From the NCBI RefSeq assembly GCF_021233415.1, contig NZ_CP089466.1:1-64000 (forward strand): 64,000 nucleotides of DNA. Direction: 5' to 3'. The notes beneath the pieces are model-generated. The model did not search any database and was not told where the DNA came from. It worked only from the letters and a program-made list of their open reading frames with translations. Position 1 is the first letter of the stretch. Every line of letters starts with the position of its first letter. Origin of the DNA: Halobacterium litoreum. Lineage in GTDB: Archaea; Halobacteriota; Halobacteria; Halobacteriales; Halobacteriaceae. The translations under genes and the position numbers were made by a program. Below are positions 1-5,784 of the stretch, piece after piece.

Positions 1-9
1 GATTCGGAA
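1..9 (+). repeat. GATTCGGAA motif, copy 1
   Basis: First of three identical 9-mers in non-coding parts of the accessory block (others at 4522 and 4601). Each is followed by an A/C-rich stretch containing CCAC or CACC. This copy lies 47 bases before the Orc1/Cdc6 start. Its function is unknown. Confidence 0.4.
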
Positions 10-32
10 ATCACCCACTTCCATTTATTAGC

Positions 33-48
33 CTACAGCGACGCGTCG
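33..48 (+). repeat. CTACAGCGA(C)GCGTCG repeat, left copy
   Basis: The 16-mer CTACAGCGACGCGTCG lies just before the Orc1/Cdc6 gene. A copy differing by one deleted base lies after the gene at 1201-1215. The pair brackets the gene and its small downstream ORF. Confidence 0.35.
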
Positions 49-55
49 ACGCAGA

Positions 56-1075
56 ATGATCACCGACGCCCGCGTCCTTCAGCCCGAGTTCGTGCCCGGC
101 GAAGTCCAACACCGCGACGCCGAAGTCAACCACCTCTCGGCCGCACTCCGTCCCCTCATCGACGGTGACCCCACTGACCCCGTCCTCATCGACGGGCCAC
201 CGGGGGTAGGGAAGACGTGTATTGCGCGGTTCACGGTCGAACGGCTCCGCGAAGCCTCAGTCGCGTTGAATCATCAGTACGTGAATTGCTGGGAGGAGTA
301 CAGCCGCTTCAAAACCCTCTACCAGATCCTGGACGGCGTCGCATCCACCATCGACATTCATCGCCAGTCCACGCCGACCGACGTCCTCCTCGACCGGCTC
401 CGTGACTACGACGGCCCGCCCTACATCGTTATTCTCGACGAGGTCGATCAACTCGAAGACAAGAGCCTCCTCTACGACCTCTATCGCATCCCCGAGCTCA
501 CGATGGTGCTCATCGTCAACGACGAAGCACAACTGTTCGCTGGCCTCGACGACCGCCTCAACAGCCGCCTCAACGCCTGCACCCGAGTCCATTTCGACAC
601 CTACCCCAAGAGCGAACTTACCGCAATTCTCCACGACCGCGTCCGCTGGGGCCTCAACGCCGACTACCTCCAAGACGGCGTCTTACCGACGATCGCAGAG
701 CTAGCGGCCGGCGACGCTCGTACTGCAATCGGGATTCTTCGCCAAGCCGCCCACACCGTCCACACCAACTCCCACGACATGCTCACCGACAGCATCGCTG
801 AAGAGGTAGCTCCAGCAGCACGTACCGAAATCCGCCGCAATGCCGTCGAACGCCTCACCCACCACCAGGAAGTCATATACACCATCATCAACGAAGCAGG
901 TGAAATCACGCCCGGTGATCTCTACGAAGCCTACCGAGACCGCGTGGACAACTCGAAGACGAAACGCACGGTCCGGAATTATCTCGCCAAACTGGAGCAG
1001 TACAACCTCATCGCGGCCGACGGCCAAACCAAAGGCCGTCGGTATCGGACTCTCACCGACGCTGCACTAGCGTGA
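56..1075 (+). CDS. cdc6: Orc1/Cdc6-family AAA+ ATPase
   Basis: A 339-residue replication-initiator-type ATPase. Walker A is GPPGVGKT at residues 47-54, and Walker B is IVILDEVD at 124-131. A sensor-type segment with a conserved Asn (VLIVND) follows. The C-terminal third, roughly residues 260-339, reads as a winged-helix domain (VIYTIINEAGEITPGDLYEA). Family members bind origin DNA and load the replicative helicase. At 339 residues it is shorter than typical chromosomal paralogues (about 380-420), which fits the plasmid or element type. It sits in a low-GC block with nuclease and transposase genes and could serve a resident or past extrachromosomal element. I cannot tell whether it fires an origin, since no clear origin-recognition-box array is visible in the 55 bases upstream. 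Confidence 0.88.
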   Translation: MITDARVLQPEFVPGEVQHRDAEVNHLSAALRPLIDGDPTDPVLIDGPPGVGKTCIARFTVERLREASVALNHQYVNCWEEYSRFKTLYQILDGVASTIDIHRQSTPTDVLLDRLRDYDGPPYIVILDEVDQLEDKSLLYDLYRIPELTMVLIVNDEAQLFAGLDDRLNSRLNACTRVHFDTYPKSELTAILHDRVRWGLNADYLQDGVLPTIAELAAGDARTAIGILRQAAHTVHTNSHDMLTDSIAEEVAPAARTEIRRNAVERLTHHQEVIYTIINEAGEITPGDLYEAYRDRVDNSKTKRTVRNYLAKLEQYNLIAADGQTKGRRYRTLTDAALA

Positions 1076-1101
1076 AACAAATCTCCGTAGCAAACAAAAC
1101 C

Positions 1102-1197
1102 ATGGACACCACCCCCCAATCTCGGAGCCTCCTCCTCTTACTGTTCGGCATCATCATGACGATGATTGGCGTTCTAGGCCTCCTCGGTCACCTTTAA
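1102..1197 (+). CDS. Predicted 31-residue single-span membrane peptide
   Basis: ATG at 1102 and TAA at 1195 enclose 31 codons. After a polar start (MDTTPQSRS) comes one hydrophobic stretch of about 20 residues rich in Leu, Ile, Met and Gly, ending LLGHL. It starts 27 bases after the Orc1/Cdc6 stop on the same strand, so it could be co-transcribed. No Shine-Dalgarno is evident. It is a plausible small membrane protein or toxin-like peptide, but it is short enough to be a chance ORF. No function is assigned. Confidence 0.35.
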   Translation: MDTTPQSRSLLLLLFGIIMTMIGVLGLLGHL

Positions 1198-1200
1198 CGT

Positions 1201-1215
1201 CTACAGCGAGCGTCG
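1201..1215 (+). repeat. CTACAGCGA(C)GCGTCG repeat, right copy
   Basis: CTACAGCGAGCGTCG matches the copy at 33-48 except for one missing C. It begins three bases after the small membrane ORF stops. Confidence 0.35.
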
Positions 1216-1327
1216 TCCAGTCAAAACGTACCAGGGGTTGGCTGGGAATTTCTGTGAATAGACGAGTCCTGATTGGTAAGTGGGGATACGAACTTGTTGA
1301 ACCCAGCAGAATCGGATTCAACCAGTA

Positions 1328-2527
1328 CTAACCGTCTGTGGCTACGTCGAAGGCGAGAAGCGCTACGTCTACCTGATTACCACTGTCATCCGGTCTATCA
1401 AACGAGTACTGCCACCAATTCTCCTGTTTTTTCTCCTTCAAGCCTACACAGAGGGGATGTTCCTCAACAGCATCCGGAATCTTCTCTAGGATGCTGGAGA
1501 ACGAATCACGGTCCACGAAGAGGATCACTGCTGCCTTTGTATCTCTCCACGTAAGGTAGCGTTCAAGCAGCTGTGATATCTTCCCACCATCTTGGTCCTC
1601 TCCCGAAAGTGTTTGCGGGCCGGCCCACATCCCGCACTCTGCGATGAAGATGTTGTCTCCGTCGTGACGAAGGAGAATGTCAGATTTACCGTCCTTATTG
1701 AACGTTTCACCAGTTGCCGAACCTTCGAAGTTCATCTCCAGGAACGTGAGCATGACATTCCGGTAATCCTCCTCACCGAAGTCGGAGTATGTCTCCGGTG
1801 ACTTCTCAAAGCCGTGTCCAACCGCATCTACTGCCTCAATGATTTCATAATAGATCTCATCAGAGATGCCCGGACCAGGCTGTTCTTTGCTGATTTCGTC
1901 GATGGTGATCTCTTTCCGGCGCTGGGGTTCGTCAATTTTCAGCGCCTCATTTACATTGTCTCGCCGTACAACCTCTATTCCGAGATTTTCAAACCGTTGC
2001 TGCTGTTGTTGAATCTTCTCTTTCTTTTCTTCGTGAAGGCTCTTGGCTTCCTCTCGAACCCGGGTGTAGAACTCATCAAGATTATTGTCAACTCGGGAAT
2101 ATTGTTTTTTGATGTAATTCTGGATTTCTTTTTGGAACTTCTGGAGTTCACTATCGGAGTACCCATCGTTTCGCCTGGGGAAATATACGTCCACGTAGCC
2201 TTCCTCTTCATTCACCTCAGCCCGGTACCCGTTTGCCTTACTGGGTGAAGGCTTAAGCCGCAGAATCCGTTCATTGCCAGCGTACTGGAACCGGAGGGCT
2301 GGTTCTTCATCATCCCAATCGTCAATCGTAACCTGGGGATTGTCCAAATCAAGCTCCAGAGGGTCTAACTCAAAATCTTGAACGACATAGTCCGCAAAGT
2401 CATCCGAGCTGGTCCTTAGAATCTCATCCGAAGACGCATCCTCCACCTTCTGTCTGGCCTTCTGCCGTGGCCGTTGGGTAACGTTCGAAATCGGATCGTC
2501 GTTGAAAATTATAAACGTCCTCATCAT
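1328..2527 (-). CDS. PD-(D/E)XK-like protein with catalytic Lys replaced by Gly
   Basis: A 399-residue protein. The N-terminal two thirds holds a charged segment with a probable coiled coil including a Gln run (about residues 140-185). The C-terminal third has a restriction-endonuclease-like core: GKSDILL (D283), then FIAECG (E297, C298, G299), then QLLERYLTWRDTKAAVILF. In the bacterial and archaeal family I recall with this layout, the strand reads GECK or AECK and is followed by FW, giving D...E-x-K. Here the Lys is Gly; a migrated Lys could be the one in GGKISQLL a few residues on. I chose the ATG at 2527 because GGAGGG lies 9 bases before it. An in-frame start at 2605 is possible but lacks this support. 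AT-rich and foreign-looking. It faces the Cas4-like gene across an 87-base divergent gap. The biological role is unknown. Confidence 0.6.
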   Translation of the reverse strand: MMRTFIIFNDDPISNVTQRPRQKARQKVEDASSDEILRTSSDDFADYVVQDFELDPLELDLDNPQVTIDDWDDEEPALRFQYAGNERILRLKPSPSKANGYRAEVNEEEGYVDVYFPRRNDGYSDSELQKFQKEIQNYIKKQYSRVDNNLDEFYTRVREEAKSLHEEKKEKIQQQQQRFENLGIEVVRRDNVNEALKIDEPQRRKEITIDEISKEQPGPGISDEIYYEIIEAVDAVGHGFEKSPETYSDFGEEDYRNVMLTFLEMNFEGSATGETFNKDGKSDILLRHDGDNIFIAECGMWAGPQTLSGEDQDGGKISQLLERYLTWRDTKAAVILFVDRDSFSSILEKIPDAVEEHPLCVGLKEKKQENWWQYSFDRPDDSGNQVDVALLAFDVATDG

Positions 2528-2536
2528 ATATTTCAA

Positions 2537-2542
2537 CCCTCC
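2537..2542 (-). promoter_or_regulatory. Shine-Dalgarno fixing the start at 2527
   Basis: On the minus strand GGAGGG lies 9 bases before the ATG-ATG pair at 2527-2522. Strong Shine-Dalgarno sites are uncommon for first genes in haloarchaea, which are mostly leaderless, so this one decides the start codon. Confidence 0.65.
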
Positions 2543-2614
2543 TTCATTCGAGCAGATATAATATTCGGTCAGTGTCCCATACTGTACCGAGTGTTTTACC
2601 CCCAACGCGGAATA

Positions 2615-3841
2615 ATGAAACTGTCTTGGCGATCACCAGTTTTGGAAATCGGAAGAGACACTCGCTTGCCTAACAAGTGTCTCCCCTTCAGTTCGCCTGT
2701 GACATCATCCGATTCAGAGTTGGACAGCCAGGGCCCTAGTCCCGAATCAACACAGGTCGTCCAAACAACATCCGTCCTAGCTCAACTGCGTGCGCAGGTC
2801 ACAAAGGACCGGTTCAGCGCGTGGTACGCGGAACAGCAGTTCGCCGAGAACATCCTGGAGGGACAGGCTTACTTCAACGGGCCCGCAGACCCGAAACCGC
2901 CGGCTCGCCATAGCCCGAGTACGCTCTTGGAGTGCCACCGGAAAGCGAGCTACAAACGCCAGAACGCCCCCAAAGAAGACACCCCACCAGAGGGGCTGTT
3001 TTGGATCGGCACCGAATTCGAAGAACGCTTGGCCGTCCCGTTCCTCCAGGATGTGACGCCGCCCGATACCTACGTAACCAACTCGGTGTGGATCGACCAC
3101 GAACTCACCGTTGATGGCGTCACCGTACAACTCCGGGGTGCGACTGACCCCGCGATCGTCACGCCTGACGACGACCCGCTGCTGGTCACCGAGATCAAGA
3201 CCACGTCTTCACTCGACCATCTCTCCGGCCCGAAGGAGGCGCACAAAGCCCAACTCCACGCGTACCTCGCGGCGCTCAACGCCGACTACGACCACGAGAT
3301 CTCGACTGGCCTCCTCGTGTATGCGAGCCGGACGACCCTCGACGTCGAGGTGTTCGAGGTGGCCTTCGACGAGGCGTTCTGGGAGGCGGTGACCGAGTGG
3401 ATGGCCGCACTCACGACCTACGAGCAGGCGGGTGAGCTGCCGCCAGCTTCACCAGAGCGTGACTGGGAATGTTCGTACTGCTCGTTCAAGCATCGATGTG
3501 GCGAGGCGGACACTCCGTACAGTGACATCGGCCATGATGGCCTCCTGCCGCTGTTCGATAACTACGACACCGAGAACCTGAAAGCGTACTTGAATGCGCA
3601 CGCGGAGCGTGACGCCCGTCTCACACCCACACTAGCGCATAAATTCCCCCGGCTCGCTGACGAGTACGGTGTCTACGACTGGGCTTGCCCATCTTGTGGC
3701 GAAACCTTCGACTGGAAGAACATCGACTGGGAGACGGACTCAACCGACCCACCGTACTGTCCAAGCTGCCTCAAGGCCGGCGAGATGGTCACGATAGCAG
3801 GTCCAGAACCCGAAGACCAACTAACAGCTCCAGGAGAGTGA
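2615..3841 (+). CDS. Cas4-like Fe-S PD-(D/E)XK nuclease with C-terminal zinc ribbon
   Basis: About 408 residues from the ATG at 2615. The nuclease core is clear: TDPAIV (D178) followed by VTEIKTTS (E193-x-K195), with a Q-x(3)-Y helix after it (QLHAYLAAL). Four cysteines are placed as in Cas4/AddB-type Fe-S nucleases: C107 in ECHRK, and C286, C289 and C295 in CSYCSFKHRC. After a linker, a second metal site follows, C358/C361 and C382/C385 in the pattern CPSC...CPSC, a zinc ribbon not found in core Cas4. Expected activity is 5'-end resection or ssDNA cleavage, by family knowledge. No cas genes or CRISPR array are nearby. The first 70 or so residues are weakly constrained and the true start may be further downstream. 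It is divergent from the 1328-2527 gene. Confidence 0.72.
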   Translation: MKLSWRSPVLEIGRDTRLPNKCLPFSSPVTSSDSELDSQGPSPESTQVVQTTSVLAQLRAQVTKDRFSAWYAEQQFAENILEGQAYFNGPADPKPPARHSPSTLLECHRKASYKRQNAPKEDTPPEGLFWIGTEFEERLAVPFLQDVTPPDTYVTNSVWIDHELTVDGVTVQLRGATDPAIVTPDDDPLLVTEIKTTSSLDHLSGPKEAHKAQLHAYLAALNADYDHEISTGLLVYASRTTLDVEVFEVAFDEAFWEAVTEWMAALTTYEQAGELPPASPERDWECSYCSFKHRCGEADTPYSDIGHDGLLPLFDNYDTENLKAYLNAHAERDARLTPTLAHKFPRLADEYGVYDWACPSCGETFDWKNIDWETDSTDPPYCPSCLKAGEMVTIAGPEPEDQLTAPGE

Positions 3842-3961
3842 ACGGCTGAAATCCCTGTTGAAGATCAGAACGTCGATTGGCTATTGTGAAAGACAACTAG
3901 TAGGTTTCGACGGCAATCCGATACTTGATTTTGAGTGATGAGACCAGAGAGAACTCAACTG

Positions 3962-4477
3962 TCAGTACTCCTTTCTGACCCGTTCAGCAAGCTCCTCGTT
4001 GAGTTCCGAGCTCCGCTGTTCCAGAGACGTCTCAAACTCGCCAATATGGTCTTTGAACTCTGCTTCAAGCTCCCGAATCTCTTTCCGTATACGAGCTAAA
4101 TCAGTCCGTTCCAACTCATCCGCGACTATCTGTCCTTTTGCAGTCAGCGGATGGCGCTTATAGCCTCCACCACCGGTATAATCCGGCTTTTCTGAGATCA
4201 GTTCCAAGTCTTTGGCATCTTCAATCCGGTCAGTAATCGTTGCACGGCTAACCTCCAGTTTCTCCTGTAGCACAACGAACCGCTTTGGACCGTCCTGTAA
4301 CTCGTCTAAAACCCTGACTCCGCCCTTCTTCGAGAGGAAGTCTGCAATCCGTTCGGCTTCCTCATCGCTAAACGCTTCCAGGGAGGATGGACCCGCTCCT
4401 TCTCCAGACTCGTTGCTATCAACCACGCTTCTCCAATTACTTGCAAGCCCCCCAATAAGAAACGCCCGGTACAACAT
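3962..4477 (-). CDS. Winged-helix transcriptional regulator (MarR/PadR-like)
   Basis: 171 residues. A winged helix-turn-helix spans roughly residues 38-115. VLDELQDGPKRFVVLQEKL leads into the recognition helix SRATITDRIEDAKDLELI, then a Gly-rich wing (GGGGYKRHPLTAKG). The C-terminal 45 residues form a charged, probably coiled-coil helix for dimerisation. It is divergent from the transposase-fold pair, with two short palindromes in the gap, so it probably represses itself and/or those genes. The start is uncertain: ATG at 4477 is used here, but a GTG about 54 bases inside has GGAG just before it and would leave the palindromes in a normal upstream position. Low GC. Confidence 0.65.
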   Translation of the reverse strand: MLYRAFLIGGLASNWRSVVDSNESGEGAGPSSLEAFSDEEAERIADFLSKKGGVRVLDELQDGPKRFVVLQEKLEVSRATITDRIEDAKDLELISEKPDYTGGGGYKRHPLTAKGQIVADELERTDLARIRKEIRELEAEFKDHIGEFETSLEQRSSELNEELAERVRKEY

Positions 4478-4482
4478 AAACC

Positions 4483-4503
4483 AGTAGTTTAGACTAAACC
4501 ACT
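4483..4503. promoter_or_regulatory. Palindromic operator candidate 1 (GTTTAG-A-CTAAAC)
   Basis: Perfect 6-base arms GTTTAG and CTAAAC around A4493, extended by AGT/ACT with one mismatch. It lies immediately upstream of the winged-helix gene and 124 bases before the first transposase-fold gene. Confidence 0.5.
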
Positions 4504-4513
4504 ATTCTCCCCT

Positions 4514-4526
4514 GAATCGCCGATTC
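4514..4526. promoter_or_regulatory. Palindromic operator candidate 2 (GAATCG-C-CGATTC)
   Basis: Perfect 6-1-6 inverted repeat centred 27 bases from the first palindrome, on about the same face of the helix within half a turn. Its right arm overlaps the GATTCGGAA repeat at 4522. Confidence 0.45.
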
Positions 4527-4530
4527 GGAA
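4522..4530 (+). repeat. GATTCGGAA motif, copy 2
   Basis: Identical to positions 1-9 and 4601-4609. It is followed by TCCACC and lies in the divergent promoter gap. Confidence 0.4.
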
Positions 4531-4600
4531 TCCACCAGAAGTAGCATTCACACCGTTCTCAACCCTTCATTAGCCCGTATTACATACTTGCAGGTGGTGC

Positions 4601-4609
4601 GATTCGGAA
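4601..4609 (+). repeat. GATTCGGAA motif, copy 3
   Basis: The third identical 9-mer, 79 bases after copy 2 and 17 bases before the ATG at 4627. It is followed by ACGCCACC. Confidence 0.4.
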
Positions 4610-4626
4610 ACGCCACCCCGGCGAAT

Positions 4627-5778
4627 ATGGTTCACTCTGAACCACTCTGGGTTGCGCCACAGCAAACCATGCAACCAGCAAATAACGACGATTCACAGAC
4701 AACGGGGCCAACCCGTGAGCAAGCGAAGAGAGCTATAAGCACCGCAGTAACTCGAATTGATGAGGATTCCATTGGAGAGGACATCAACAATGTAGGTTTC
4801 GGTGAGATCCCTCGCTCACAGAAGGCAGGCGAGGTGTCTCAGCGAACTCGACCGTCGAAGGAACTCCAACGCAAGTGCGCGGAAACAGCGTTCGACGCTT
4901 CGGCCGAACACCTCACCAACATCCTCACCCAATACGACCAGATTTCACCGGTAACGATCGCACTAGATGTGAAGGTACTCGATTCCGAGTGCTGGACTAA
5001 TCCAGAAACGCACGAACTGGTTGACACCAACCAAGAAGGAGAGGGGTACACAGGCAAACTGCGCGTTGCGACCGCGACCGTTATCAATTCTTCAGTCCCG
5101 GTCACCGTGGCCATTATCCCGCTTAGAGGTAGGACCACGGACCAGAAAGAGTTCTATAGCGAAGTTGTCCAGGAGCTACTCTATCAAGCAACCCAATACG
5201 TGGAGGTGGGTACCGTTCTCGCCTCACGGGCGTTCAACTCGGCGGATTGCATCACGGAATTCGAGGAGCGAGGAATCGAGTATCTCGTTCCAGCGCGAAA
5301 AACACCAGAGATAATAGCGGAGATCAACCGCCTGGACCAGTCTGGTGTTACGAAGGCCACAGCCGACACTGATGTTACGGTTTGTGGTGAGGACCATGAG
5401 TCCGCATCGGCTGCCTTCGTCTATATCCCGACCGACGCAGAAAGTGAACGGGGTGAGTTCACGCCGTTTCTCTCGAACCTTGACGCTGTACTCAACGACC
5501 CGGAATGTCTCCTAGACCGTTTCAACCAGCGCTGGCAGGCAGCACACCACACTAGACTGTTCCGGAAGCAACTGGTAGACAAGGTCGAACCTGCTAGGAA
5601 GCTGCCGGTACGGGAGTTCTGGGTGGCTGCTACGGAGGTGAATGCCTACCAGCTTGCCCGTATGGTTCTCGCTGGTATTACTGAGGATCTCGAAGTTGGG
5701 AAGGCGCTTTCGTTTACCCAGTTTGTCGCCTTTGTCCAGTCCAAGCGACAGTTCGGGAGCCTCCACACTCAGGAGTAG
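4627..5778 (+). CDS. IS4-like transposase-fold protein lacking catalytic acids
   Basis: 383 residues from the ATG at 4627; earlier in-frame TTG/GTG starts from 4588 are possible. The RNase-H-like landmarks align by eye with the next gene. IALDVKVLD holds the first Asp (D114). GTVLASRAFNSADCI stands where active members have a DRGFYS or DRAF block, so the second Asp is Ser (S200). FNQRWQAAHHTRLFR stands where active members have the Y-R-E-K signature: F299 and R302 are kept in position, but the Glu is Ala (A306) and the Lys is Arg (R313). The length and fold look intact with no stop or frameshift, so this looks like a maintained inactive paralogue rather than debris. It ends 6 bases before the next gene, whose Shine-Dalgarno lies in its last codons. 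Possible roles are a transposase cofactor, a DNA-binding repressor or a domesticated factor; all are inference. Confidence 0.6.
   Translation: MVHSEPLWVAPQQTMQPANNDDSQTTGPTREQAKRAISTAVTRIDEDSIGEDINNVGFGEIPRSQKAGEVSQRTRPSKELQRKCAETAFDASAEHLTNILTQYDQISPVTIALDVKVLDSECWTNPETHELVDTNQEGEGYTGKLRVATATVINSSVPVTVAIIPLRGRTTDQKEFYSEVVQELLYQATQYVEVGTVLASRAFNSADCITEFEERGIEYLVPARKTPEIIAEINRLDQSGVTKATADTDVTVCGEDHESASAAFVYIPTDAESERGEFTPFLSNLDAVLNDPECLLDRFNQRWQAAHHTRLFRKQLVDKVEPARKLPVREFWVAATEVNAYQLARMVLAGITEDLEVGKALSFTQFVAFVQSKRQFGSLHTQE
5771..5775 (+). promoter_or_regulatory. Shine-Dalgarno inside the end of the upstream gene
   Basis: AGGAG spans the final Gln-Glu codons of the inactive transposase-fold gene, 9 bases before the ATG at 5785. 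This implies translational coupling of the pair from one mRNA. Confidence 0.6.
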
Positions 5779-5784
5779 TCGTCG

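Noticed and set aside
1-55. Replication origin beside Orc1/Cdc6
   Set aside because: Only 55 bases precede the gene in the window and they lack repeated G-rich origin recognition boxes or a clear unwinding element. An origin could lie to the left.
1309-1319. Palindrome GAATC-G-GATTC after the ECG nuclease-like gene
   Set aside because: It resembles the 4514 palindrome, but 5-base arms are expected by chance and there is no promoter here.
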